A DNA stretch of 64,000 bases. Source: WTGJ01 sp965237765. Its GTDB lineage: Bacteria; Chloroflexota; Anaerolineae; Aggregatilineales; Phototrophicaceae. The stretch's first letter is position 1, and the number at the start of each line of letters is the position of its first letter. The stretch lies in NCBI GenBank assembly GCA_965237765.1, contig OZ250157.1, positions 1,984,001-2,048,000 of the forward strand, given 5' to 3'. Under the pieces are notes generated by a model. It saw nothing but the letters and a program-made list of their open reading frames with translations. It searched no databases and was not told the DNA's origin. Positions 49,250-57,506 of this stretch are shown here, one piece after another. The position numbers and the translations under genes are program-made.

Positions 49250-50349
49250 GGTTCGTGGCTCGGGCAGGCAAGTTGGCAGGGGTATGGTTGGCTGGGTTAG
49301 TGCTGGTGGCGTGCTCGTTGGGGCGGCCGGCGATAAGCGAAACGCCAAACGCCACGCCTTCGGCAACGCGCGCTTTTACAATTGCGCCGATCCAAGATAC
49401 CGGCGAGGTGAGGGAAACTGGTGACATCATTATCGCCAGCCCGCTCCCCAGCCAAACGCCGCCACCCGCCAGCGCAACTCCCAGCCCGCTCCCAACCCTA
49501 GGCCCCTTCGAACACGTCATTCAGCCTAGTGATACGCTCGGCTACATCATCCAACAATATGGTTACCGTTCTACCGATACCTACAGCATGGATCAGATCG
49601 TCGCCCTCAACGCCAATGTGCTGAATGCGAATTCGCTACCGGGGCCTGGCTCAGTAATTCTTATCCCGCGGCCCACGGCGACGCCGTTGCCCATCGGTAT
49701 AGAGATGACAGCCACCGCTGATGCGGAGTTGGGGACGACGACGCTAGGTGGTATCACACTGCCTGCGGGCGCTGAGCTCATCTGCCATGAAGTGCGCGGG
49801 GGCGAGACGATCATCGATATCACGGCGAAATACGGCATGACGGTGGAAATCATCGCCAAATTAAACCGGGACATTGATTTCAGCGGTTGTGATTTGACGC
49901 TACCGGGCGGTGGCGATTGCACCGTACATATCGCAGTCGGGCAATGCGTGACAGTGCCCGGCCCGACGCCGCTCCCCACCCGCACGTCGACGCCAGCTGG
50001 TAACGAAACGCCCACTCCCACGCCTTTGCCACGACCGCCGCTGGCTATCGCGCCGATAGATGGCGCGCGTTTCCCCGCGGCGCCGCCGCCGATGCTCTAT
50101 TGGGTGGGCGCGCCTTTGCTGCCGGAGGAAGCCTACCTCGTAGTGATGTATGACGCCGTCGCCACCCTCGAGCTGTGGCGCCTTACCCGCGCCAGCGCCT
50201 TGAGATTGCCCCTTGAATTTGCGCCGGCGCCGGGCGAAGCGCGCACGATCACTTGGACTGTTCGCGTCGTGCGGCGAAGAGAGCAGGGCACTTACGCTTT
50301 CGTTAGCGAATTCGCGCCAGCGCGCAGTTTGCGGTGGGAAAGTAACTAG
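49246..50349 (+). CDS. LysM-domain lipoprotein
   Basis: A 367-aa lipoprotein with lipobox LVAC, TP-rich linkers (SPLPSQTPPPASATPSPLP and TPLPTRTSTPAGNETPTPTP), and a LysM domain (HVIQPSDTLGYIIQQYGY). A second LysM-like unit is at HEVRGGETIIDITAKYGM. The C-terminal domain (IDGARFPAAPPPMLYWVGAPLL) resembles that of the upstream gene. The two proteins are probably partners in the envelope: one anchored by a helix with a cytoplasmic zinc ribbon, the other by lipid. Function beyond glycan binding is not readable. The convergent mutL ends 23 nt away. Confidence 0.82.
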   Translation: MRFVARAGKLAGVWLAGLVLVACSLGRPAISETPNATPSATRAFTIAPIQDTGEVRETGDIIIASPLPSQTPPPASATPSPLPTLGPFEHVIQPSDTLGYIIQQYGYRSTDTYSMDQIVALNANVLNANSLPGPGSVILIPRPTATPLPIGIEMTATADAELGTTTLGGITLPAGAELICHEVRGGETIIDITAKYGMTVEIIAKLNRDIDFSGCDLTLPGGGDCTVHIAVGQCVTVPGPTPLPTRTSTPAGNETPTPTPLPRPPLAIAPIDGARFPAAPPPMLYWVGAPLLPEEAYLVVMYDAVATLELWRLTRASALRLPLEFAPAPGEARTITWTVRVVRRREQGTYAFVSEFAPARSLRWESN

Positions 50350-50371
50350 CTGGCTTGGTGGGGAGAGTGAA

Positions 50372-52108
50372 CTAACGGTGAAATTCACGCGCCAATTGCT
50401 CGCGCGTGATGTGGAGGAGGGTGGGCGCGCCGTGCGGCGATTCCAGCGGTGACTGGCACCGCTCCAATGCGCGAGCGAGCTGCTGTTGCATCTCCAATGT
50501 GAGCAATTGACCCTCGCGATAGGCTGCTTGTTCGCTCAACGATACGAGCAGATCATCCTCATCCACGCTCACGACAGCGGCAAGGGCGGGCAAGAAGGAT
50601 TCGGCTTCGCAATGTGGGAGCAGGCATTGGCGAGGCAAGGCGCGTAGGGCGAAGCTCCCCGGGCCGAAGGGTTCGACCCGCAACCCAAGTGGAGGTAAGG
50701 TCGCCAACCTTTCGGTGAGCGCATTAGCCAACGGCTCAGGCAACTGTTGGGTGTGTGTTTCTTGTAATTCTTGCGGTTCGATGGCGCCGGCGTCGAGTTC
50801 GTTGCGCAATTGCTCATAGAGCAGGCGGTGGTGGGCTGCGTGCTGGTCGATGAGGTAGAGGCCGGCGGGCCCTTCCGCCACGATATAAAGGGCGCCGACC
50901 TGCCCGACGACGCGCAGCGGTGGCAGGGTACGCGGCGGCAGCTGTCGCTCCTCCGCTTCGCTTGCGTAATCAGTTTCCCGGGTGGCGGGTAGGGCGCTAG
51001 GGAAGTCCTGACCGCTAGCGTCGATCGCTTCGTGAAACCAGCGGTCGGGTGTCTCAGGAAAACTACTCAAGTTGGCTGGCGAGGCAGCGGATTGCAATTC
51101 GGCCTGGGAGAGGGCGCCTTGCGCCGCGCGCAGCACCGCCGCAAAGACGCGCTCCGGTTGTTGAAAACGCACCTCCGCTTTGGTCGGATGGACGTTGACG
51201 TCGACGTGCTCGGGCGGCATGGTGATTTGCAGGAAGGCGAAGGGGAAGCGCCCGGGCGCCAGCAGGCCCTCGTAGGCCCGGATGATGGCGAAATTGAGGC
51301 GCGAGTCCTGGATCCAGCGGCCGTTGACATAGAGAGCCAACTGGTTTCGGTCGCCGCGGTGCAGCGTTGGCGCGGAGACGAAACCGCTCACCTGGATGGC
51401 AGCGCGCAAGGCGGGATGCCGGTCTGCATTCGTTTCGGGAGTGGGCAACAGTTGCCGCGCATGCGAGAGGCCGAGCAGTTGCACGAGTGCGTCGTAACGG
51501 TCGCCATTGCCGCTGGTGTGGAAGAGCTCGCGGCCGTCTTGTTGGTAGGCGAAGCGCGCTTCGGGGAAGGCAAAGACGTAGCGGCTGACGACACGGGCAA
51601 TTTGACGGCGCTCGGTGGCGGGGCGCTTGAGGAATTTGAGGCGCGCCGGTGTGTTGTAGAAGAGATTCTCGACGGTGACCATGCTACCGCGCGGCGCGGC
51701 CTGGCTTTGTTGTTTGCGCCAGGCACCACCTTCGATGCGCACGAGCGTGCCCAATTCGTCATCGATGTGTCGGGTGATGGCCGAGAGTTGGCTGACGGCG
51801 GCGATGGTGGCCAGCGCTTCGCCTCGGAAGCCGAGCGTGCGCAATTCGGCGAGGTCTTGTGTGGCGCGCAGTTTGCTGGTGGCGTGCCGCGAGAACGCCA
51901 GGCGGACCTCCGCCGCGCGGATGCCATGGCCATCATCGCTCACGCGGATGCGCTTGGTGCCACCGCTACTGACTTCGACGTTAATGCTGCGTGCGCCGGC
52001 ATCGAGCGCGTTCTCGATGAGCTCCTTGACGACCGAAGCCGGCCGCTCGACGACCTCACCGGCCGCGATCTGGTCGATCACTGACTCAGACAGGCGTTGG
52101 ATATTCAT
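50372..52108 (-). CDS. mutL: DNA mismatch repair protein MutL with degenerate endonuclease motifs
   Basis: A 578-aa GHKL ATPase with an N-terminal ATP domain (IAAGEVVERPASVVKELIENALDAG, VSDDGHGI, RHATSKL, LGFRGEALATI, TVENLFYNTPARLKFL) and a C-terminal dimer domain. The endonuclease motif expected as DQHAxxERxxYE reads DQHAAHHRLLYE, with the first Glu changed to His. The Cys-containing partner motifs are also lost (SPHGAPT instead of CPHGRP). So nicking activity is doubtful. No MutS or MutH gene is in the window. ATG 52108 starts MNIQRLSESVIDQIAAGEV as usual. Confidence 0.9.
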   Translation of the reverse strand: MNIQRLSESVIDQIAAGEVVERPASVVKELIENALDAGARSINVEVSSGGTKRIRVSDDGHGIRAAEVRLAFSRHATSKLRATQDLAELRTLGFRGEALATIAAVSQLSAITRHIDDELGTLVRIEGGAWRKQQSQAAPRGSMVTVENLFYNTPARLKFLKRPATERRQIARVVSRYVFAFPEARFAYQQDGRELFHTSGNGDRYDALVQLLGLSHARQLLPTPETNADRHPALRAAIQVSGFVSAPTLHRGDRNQLALYVNGRWIQDSRLNFAIIRAYEGLLAPGRFPFAFLQITMPPEHVDVNVHPTKAEVRFQQPERVFAAVLRAAQGALSQAELQSAASPANLSSFPETPDRWFHEAIDASGQDFPSALPATRETDYASEAEERQLPPRTLPPLRVVGQVGALYIVAEGPAGLYLIDQHAAHHRLLYEQLRNELDAGAIEPQELQETHTQQLPEPLANALTERLATLPPLGLRVEPFGPGSFALRALPRQCLLPHCEAESFLPALAAVVSVDEDDLLVSLSEQAAYREGQLLTLEMQQQLARALERCQSPLESPHGAPTLLHITREQLAREFHR

Positions 52109-52158
52109 TGCGTGTGGCGCGCGCTGGTTGGGTGGCCGGACGGCTGAGCGCCGGCCAC

Positions 52159-53337
52159 TCAGGCGGTATGCGAGACGAGGTTCTCGCCCCGCAACGGTAA
52201 CATGATCGAGAAGGTGCTGCCCACCCCCTCGCAGCTTTGCACGGAAGCACTGCCGCCATGGTGCTCGCAGATGCTGCGCACAATATAGAGGCCCAGGCCA
52301 TTGCCGCGGATGCGCCGATGTTCTTCGCGGTGGACGCGCACGTAACGCTCGAAGAGATCACGCTGGTATTCGCGACGGATGCCGAATCCGTCATCCTGCA
52401 CCGCGATGACGATCTGTTCCTGGTCAGCGCGGATGTGGACCGCGATATTGCCGCCGCGCGGCGTGTATTTGATGGCGTTTTCGAGCAAGTTGTTGAGCGC
52501 GCGCGCGATCATGCGCGAGTTGGCGTTCACGAGGGGTAACTGTTGGCGCGCTTGCAAGCGCAAATTCAAGCCGGCATCGCGCGCGGCTAGGCGGAATTGT
52601 TGGACGCATTTTTCGGCCAATTGGCGAAAATCCAGCGGCCGTCGCGTGAAACGGAAGCCTTCATCGCTTGGGTCGTAGCGCACCGCATCCTGGATGCCCT
52701 CGGTCAGCTCGGTGATTTGGTTGATGCCAGTCTGGATCTTACCGAGGTAATGCAGCTGCTGCTCAGTGAGTGGGCCGTTTTCCAGCAGGTTGGCGAAGCC
52801 GAGCATAGCGGTTAAGGGAGAACGTAAATCGTGCGCCAGCAGGCCGATGAAATCCGTCTGGCTCAGCTCGAGGCGATGGTGGCGCGCTTCACGGTGCAGG
52901 TTGTTGGCGACGAGGAGGAGGTAGCGCTTGATGGTGAGCAGATCGTCGCTCAGGCTGCAGAGCGCGCGCAGGCGTTGGTGAGCGCCGAGCCAGAAGATGG
53001 CCACGAGCTCATCTTTCACCTGGATGGGCGTGGCGATGAGGGAATGGAAGTGTGGATGGCCGGGCGCCGGCAACGGCGGGTTGAGGTGCAGGTTGTTGCT
53101 CAGTTCGGCCGCCAGTTGACGCAGCAGATCTTCGGGTAAACGGTCCGCGCTGGCGCCATAGACAACCCGCAAGGAGGGTTCGGGGAAGAAAGAGAAGCCG
53201 ATCGCGTCGCAATCCAGCAGCGATTGCGTAGTGCGCAGGATGATGCGGATGGTCTGCTCGGAATGTGGCTCCTGCGCAACAGTCTGCAGCAGGTAACGCA
53301 TGGCCAATTGCAGGTCGCTATCTGAAACAGCGGCCAA
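52159..53337 (-). CDS. GAF-domain sensor histidine kinase
   Basis: A 392-aa kinase. The N-terminal ~150 residues look GAF-like (TIRIILRTTQSLLDCDAIGFSFF, ATPIQVKDELVAIFWLG). The kinase core has the H box FIGLLAHDLRSPL, N box NNLLENAIKYTP, G1 DDGFGI and G2 GNGLGLYIVRSI. There is no membrane helix, so it senses a cytoplasmic signal. The start is uncertain: TTG 53337 with AAGGGGG upstream is preferred here; a TTG at 53430 gives 423 aa. It is divergent from a single-domain response regulator at 53497-53910, its likely partner. Confidence 0.84.
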   Translation of the reverse strand: MAAVSDSDLQLAMRYLLQTVAQEPHSEQTIRIILRTTQSLLDCDAIGFSFFPEPSLRVVYGASADRLPEDLLRQLAAELSNNLHLNPPLPAPGHPHFHSLIATPIQVKDELVAIFWLGAHQRLRALCSLSDDLLTIKRYLLLVANNLHREARHHRLELSQTDFIGLLAHDLRSPLTAMLGFANLLENGPLTEQQLHYLGKIQTGINQITELTEGIQDAVRYDPSDEGFRFTRRPLDFRQLAEKCVQQFRLAARDAGLNLRLQARQQLPLVNANSRMIARALNNLLENAIKYTPRGGNIAVHIRADQEQIVIAVQDDGFGIRREYQRDLFERYVRVHREEHRRIRGNGLGLYIVRSICEHHGGSASVQSCEGVGSTFSIMLPLRGENLVSHTA

Positions 53338-53459
53338 GCGAGCCCCCTTCTTCGCCTCATCACCAACGCAGGTCAGTGTAACGGGATTGTAACTTCTATA
53401 CAAGATTTCGCTAGCATCAGCCGTTCGCAAGAGCGGTAAGCGCTAGATGCGTACTTCCT

Positions 53460-53465
53460 TATACT
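53460..53465 (+). promoter_or_regulatory. Candidate -10 box for the response regulator gene
   Basis: TATACT sits 31 bases before the ATG at 53497, giving a leader of roughly 25 bases with GGGGG in the right place. This argues for ATG 53497 over ATG 53473. No clear -35 was seen. Confidence 0.3.
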
Positions 53466-53496
53466 GGAGCAAATGGACCGACAGACGGGGGCCAAT

Positions 53497-53910
53497 ATGG
53501 CACCGACCATCCTCATCGTGGATGATGATCAAGATTGTCTTCGCTTGCTTTCGCTGCTGCTCGAACGTGAAAATTATCGCGTCCGCAGTGCCCTCGATGG
53601 CCAGGCGGCGCTGGCAATCGCCCATGCCGAACGCATCGACTTGGTCAGCCTGGATGTGATATTGCCGGATGTGAGTGGCCTGGAATTGTGCCAACAGCTG
53701 CGAAAAACCGCCAATTTCGTAACGAAACCCATCATCCTGCTCAGCGCCCGCGCCAGCACCGAGGACCGCAAAGCTGCGATTGCTGCGGGCGCCGATGTCT
53801 ACCTCAACAAAGCGACACAAATCACACGATGGGTGGCGACCGTGGGCGAATTACTCGCCAATCCCACCACGCAACCCATTCCGCGATGGGCCGAGCAGCC
53901 CGCTCCTTAA
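53497..53910 (+). CDS. Single-domain response regulator
   Basis: A 137-aa receiver domain with no output domain. ILIVDDDQDCLRLL gives the acidic pocket, DLVSLDVILPD contains the phosphorylated Asp, PIILLSARAS contains the conserved Ser, and YLNKAT gives the Lys. ATG 53497 (MAPTILIV) has GGGGG upstream and follows a candidate -10 box; ATG 53473 would add 8 residues. It probably receives phosphate from the divergent histidine kinase, and signals by protein contact. It overlaps the convergent secF 3' end by 4 nt. Confidence 0.86.
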   Translation: MAPTILIVDDDQDCLRLLSLLLERENYRVRSALDGQAALAIAHAERIDLVSLDVILPDVSGLELCQQLRKTANFVTKPIILLSARASTEDRKAAIAAGADVYLNKATQITRWVATVGELLANPTTQPIPRWAEQPAP

Positions 53911-54905
53911 GGTAGCATTTCGTCTTCGCGCGCCAACTGCCCCGCGCCGCCGCGTAAGAAGGGGATTTCGCCGCGCTCCCAGGTGACGAGGAGCGGCACC
54001 GCCGTGAAGAGCGAGGAATAGGTTCCCGAGAGCAAGCCAACCAACAGGACAAGGACGAATTGCTTCACCGTTTCGCCGCCGAAGAGCAGGATGGCGATCA
54101 TCACGAAAAAGGCGTTCAGCTGCGTGGCTAACGAACGATGGATCGTCTCCCAGATGCTGCGGTTGACGATGGTCTCGAAGGGTTCGCCCAGGTGCAGGTG
54201 GATGTTTTCGCGAATGCGATCGAAGACCACGATGGAATCCTGCACGGAGAAGCCGAGAATGGTGAGCACGGCCGTCAGGAAGAGCGCGTCGACCTCCCAG
54301 CCGAAGAGCAGGCTCATCAGGGCCATCAAACCGAGCACGACGAGCAGGTCGTGCAGCATGGCGACGATGGCGCAGATACCATAGCGGAAGGCGTTTGGCA
54401 CTTGGCGGAAGGCGATGACGATGAAGCCGGTGATGACGACGGCGGCGACGAGCACGGCCAGCGCCGCCGCGCGCGTTACTTCGGAGCCGACGCTGGGCGA
54501 AACGCTATCTAGGCTGAGGCTGGCTTCGTCCAGCGGCGCCAATGCGTTCAGCTGGTCGCGCAGGCGGTTGATGGCGTTATCGCTCGGCTCGAGGAAGCCT
54601 GCGCGCACTGACCAGCGCTGGTTGGCCGCCGCTTTTTCCCCGCCAATGGGCGAGAGGCCCTGGATGATGACGTTATCCTCGCCGAATTGGGTGAAGGCCC
54701 TGCGCAAGTGGTCTTCCGTTACCGCCGCGCCAGCAGAGCCGGGCAAGAATTCGAATTCGTAGACGCTGCCGCCGAGAAAGTCGATATCCAGCTGCAGCGG
54801 TTGCCCGAAGCGCAACGTCGCCAGAGCCATCAACAGGATGCCCGTGCCGATTGCAAAGGCGGAGATGGCGAAGAATAGACGGCGCTTCTCGACCAGCTGG
54901 AACAT
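53907..54905 (-). CDS. secF: Protein translocase subunit SecF
   Basis: A 332-aa RND-type membrane protein, partner of SecD in proton-driven protein export. LDIDFLGGSVYEFEF at the start of the first periplasmic region is the SecF signature. About 6 hydrophobic segments follow, with IVAMLHDLLVVLGLMALM, SVQDSIVVFDRIRENI and a C-terminal LLVGLLSGTYSSLF, all characteristic. It follows secD by 3 nt. yajC-secD-secF is the conserved order. Confidence 0.94.
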   Translation of the reverse strand: MFQLVEKRRLFFAISAFAIGTGILLMALATLRFGQPLQLDIDFLGGSVYEFEFLPGSAGAAVTEDHLRRAFTQFGEDNVIIQGLSPIGGEKAAANQRWSVRAGFLEPSDNAINRLRDQLNALAPLDEASLSLDSVSPSVGSEVTRAAALAVLVAAVVITGFIVIAFRQVPNAFRYGICAIVAMLHDLLVVLGLMALMSLLFGWEVDALFLTAVLTILGFSVQDSIVVFDRIRENIHLHLGEPFETIVNRSIWETIHRSLATQLNAFFVMIAILLFGGETVKQFVLVLLVGLLSGTYSSLFTAVPLLVTWERGEIPFLRGGAGQLAREDEMLP

Positions 54906-54908
54906 CGC

Positions 54909-56327
54909 TCAGGCGCCCCAGAGCCAGGCTTGCCCTGCGCGCGCGCCACGCAAACCAGCCACGAAGACGGAGAGGAAAGTGCGCGTAACCAGCACGGCCG
55001 TGAAGAGGTTGAGCGAGAGGCCAATGATGAGCGTCAGGGCGAAGCCACTCACGATATGCGCGCCTGGTGTCTGCCCGAAGAGGAAGAGAATGCTGGCGAT
55101 GAGGATGGTGGAGAGGTTGGAGGTGAAGATGGCGCTCCAGGCGCGGCTGAATCCCTGTTGTAGGGCCGTATCCAGCGGTTGACCGGCGCGCAACTCTTCC
55201 TTGATGCGCTCGAAGATGAGAATGTTGCCATCTACCGCCGTGCCGACAGAGATCAAGAAACCGGTGATGGCCGGCAGCGTGAGCGTTACAGGAATGATGC
55301 GGTAGCTGGCTAGATTGAGCGCGATGAAGACGAGCAGGGCCAGCGCTGCCGCCAGCCCCGGCAAGCGATAGTAGACGAGCATGAAGAGCAGCACGACGAT
55401 GATGCCGACGAAGCCCGCGCGCGCGGAGCGTTCTACCGAATCCTGCCCCAGCGTGGCACCGACGAGCTGTGTGCTCTCGACGCGCAGGGGGATGGGCAGG
55501 GCGCCGGAGCGCAATTGCAGGGCGAGCTGTTGCGCTTCTTCGCGTTGCGCTTCCGATTCCTCGAAAGTGCTGACCTGGCCAAGCGTGATGACGCCTTCGC
55601 CGCTGGTGATGGCGCTGTTGATGAAGGGCGCGGAGAGGACCCAGCCATCCAGCACGATGGCCATCGGCTCGCGGATGTTGGCGGCGGTGTAATCGCCGAA
55701 GAGCTCGACCGCCTCGCCGCGCAGCTCAAAGGCGATTTCCCATTGGCCGCTTTGTGGGTTGCGGATGGCAGAGGCGCCGCTCAGGCAGGCGCCGGTCATC
55801 ACCGTCTGGAAGGGCAAGCTGGAAAGTGGGTGGAGGGCGGCGTCAGCGTCCCCATCAACGGTTTTGGCGATATTGGAAGACACGCAAGGGTTGGGTTGTG
55901 GCAGTTGCGTTTGGATGCGGCTGCCTTCCAACCAGTAGAGCTGGTCGCCCAGGCCGCGGAAATCGACGAATTCGAGCAGCGCGGTTTCCTGGATGGTGTC
56001 GATCGCGCGTTGGGGGTCACTCTCGCCGGGCAGCTCGACGAGGATGCGGCGCGCGCCCTGTGTTTGGATCGTTGCCTCGCCGAGGCCGAGGGCGTTGACG
56101 CGCTTCGAGACGTTGTTGGCGGTTTGTTGCAACTCGCTCGCGTCGATCGACACATCGGCTGGCAGATCGGCCGCCAGCAAGACGCGTAACCCGCCGACCA
56201 CATCCAGCCCCAACGGTTGTGGCGACAGGGTGATGCCGAAGAAATTTTCGCTACTCGGCAGGGCGAACCAGGTCGCAGCGATGCTGAGGGCGACGACGAA
56301 TAATAGCCAGAGCGAAGGGCGTTTCAT
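54909..56327 (-). CDS. secD: Protein translocase subunit SecD
   Basis: A 472-aa membrane protein. The N-terminal signal-like helix (WLLFVVALSIAATWFAL) is followed by LGLDVVGGLRVLLAAD, then the periplasmic P1 domain with ILVELPGESDPQRAI and VLDGWVLSAPFINSAI. The C-terminal six helices contain GTAVDGNILIFERIKEEL. These are hallmarks of SecD. It is shorter than E. coli SecD, as in many bacteria. Its stop overlaps secF spacing (3 nt), and its ATG overlaps the yajC stop by 4 nt. Confidence 0.94.
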   Translation of the reverse strand: MKRPSLWLLFVVALSIAATWFALPSSENFFGITLSPQPLGLDVVGGLRVLLAADLPADVSIDASELQQTANNVSKRVNALGLGEATIQTQGARRILVELPGESDPQRAIDTIQETALLEFVDFRGLGDQLYWLEGSRIQTQLPQPNPCVSSNIAKTVDGDADAALHPLSSLPFQTVMTGACLSGASAIRNPQSGQWEIAFELRGEAVELFGDYTAANIREPMAIVLDGWVLSAPFINSAITSGEGVITLGQVSTFEESEAQREEAQQLALQLRSGALPIPLRVESTQLVGATLGQDSVERSARAGFVGIIVVLLFMLVYYRLPGLAAALALLVFIALNLASYRIIPVTLTLPAITGFLISVGTAVDGNILIFERIKEELRAGQPLDTALQQGFSRAWSAIFTSNLSTILIASILFLFGQTPGAHIVSGFALTLIIGLSLNLFTAVLVTRTFLSVFVAGLRGARAGQAWLWGA

Positions 56328-56602
56328 GCGGAATCATCGTCGTAGCGTTGCAGCACGGCAGCGCTCATCACTGTGATGCGCACGCCTTCGCTTATTTCCA
56401 GCTCAGTGGTGCCAGAATCGGCATCGACGGCGACGACGGTGGCGATCATGCCGCCGCCGGTGATGACGCGCTCGCCTGGCACCAGCGATTGCACGATGCG
56501 CTGCCGCTTGATGAAGTTGCGCTGCCGTGGGAAGATGAAGAATGCCCAATACGCGCCCAGCCCGAGCAGGGAGAAGGCGGCTATGGCGGCGAATTCTTGC
56601 AT
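56324..56602 (-). CDS. yajC: Preprotein translocase subunit YajC
   Basis: A 92-aa single-helix protein: the N-terminal hydrophobic segment (FAAIAAFSLLGLGAYWAFFIF) is followed by PRQRNFIKRQRIVQSLVPGERVITGGGMIATVVAVD, a conserved YajC stretch. The ATG at 56602 has GGAG just upstream; a longer in-frame reading lies in the intergenic region and was rejected. It opens the yajC-secD-secF operon. Confidence 0.92.
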   Translation of the reverse strand: MQEFAAIAAFSLLGLGAYWAFFIFPRQRNFIKRQRIVQSLVPGERVITGGGMIATVVAVDADSGTTELEISEGVRITVMSAAVLQRYDDDSA

Positions 56603-56738
56603 GGAGCGCGCTCCGGTGGTTGGCATCCTTGCGGCGGGATCGTTGCGATGATAGACGCGCAGGGGTGTCAACGCTAGCCTGGTGGGCGCCGCCGGGCTAT
56701 GATGCGCGCAGCAGCCGAGGAAATTAGGGAGCGTTGCC

Positions 56739-57506
56739 TTGCGCATTTTCACGAATACCCGCCTCGCCACGCGCAATCGCCGCTTCGCCACCTACCTTTT
56801 CGTTTTCGCTTTTGGCTTCCTCATCCTCTCTTTCTTGCTGACTGGCAATTTCATCCGACCGGATGATGAACGTCTGGCGGCGCTGCTGCCGGTGATCTCT
56901 TTATTGGTGCTTCCGTTGGCTCTGGTGAGCGCCTTGATCTCTTCACGCATGACGAATCTCTGGTTGCGGCAGCCGCGGCCGGAGGAAGAATTGCCCGCAA
57001 ACCTGAAGGGATTCAGCGAGCGCAACGCTTTTTTCAGCTACCATCACTTCCCCGCGCGGCACGTGCTTGTTTGTCCGCAGGGAATCTTTGCCATCATCAC
57101 GCGCTATCAGGAAGGCGCCTATCACGTGCGGGGCGAGAGGTGGGGCGCGAAGCGTTCACCCTTGGGTCGTGTGCTCGGCTTCTTCCGCATGGATGGGATC
57201 GGCAACCCCACAGAAGAAGCGCGGCGGGCGGCAGCGGAGTTGCAAGCGCGGGTGGATGAGGTGGCGCCCGATATCCCGGTGCAACCGCTCATCGTCTTCA
57301 TCAGCGAGCGGGCACGCCTGGAAATCGAAGCGCCGGCTGTGCCGGTCTTGCGCGCGCAGGCCAAGCAGGACCCTAGCCTGGCCGATTATTTGCGCGATGC
57401 TCGGCGAAAGTTAACGGCAGGCGACGAAGACCTGCTGCTCGACTCGGCAGAGATAGAGCGCATCATCGACTTCTTACTCGAAGCGATGCCCGCCCGGAGC
57501 CGGTGA
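56739..57506 (+). CDS. Membrane protein with a NERD-like nuclease-related domain
   Basis: A 255-aa protein. Two hydrophobic segments in the first 70 residues (FAFGFLILSFLL and LLPVISLLVLPLALVSALIS) are followed by a soluble part in which RHVLVCPQGIFAIITRYQEGAYHV and VQPLIVFISERARLEI resemble the NERD domain. The catalytic Lys/Asp positions of active NERD nucleases were not confirmed. TTG at 56739 is used, with GGGAG upstream. It overlaps the glycosyltransferase-like gene by 4 nt (GTGA). Confidence 0.7.
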   Translation: MRIFTNTRLATRNRRFATYLFVFAFGFLILSFLLTGNFIRPDDERLAALLPVISLLVLPLALVSALISSRMTNLWLRQPRPEEELPANLKGFSERNAFFSYHHFPARHVLVCPQGIFAIITRYQEGAYHVRGERWGAKRSPLGRVLGFFRMDGIGNPTEEARRAAAELQARVDEVAPDIPVQPLIVFISERARLEIEAPAVPVLRAQAKQDPSLADYLRDARRKLTAGDEDLLLDSAEIERIIDFLLEAMPARSR

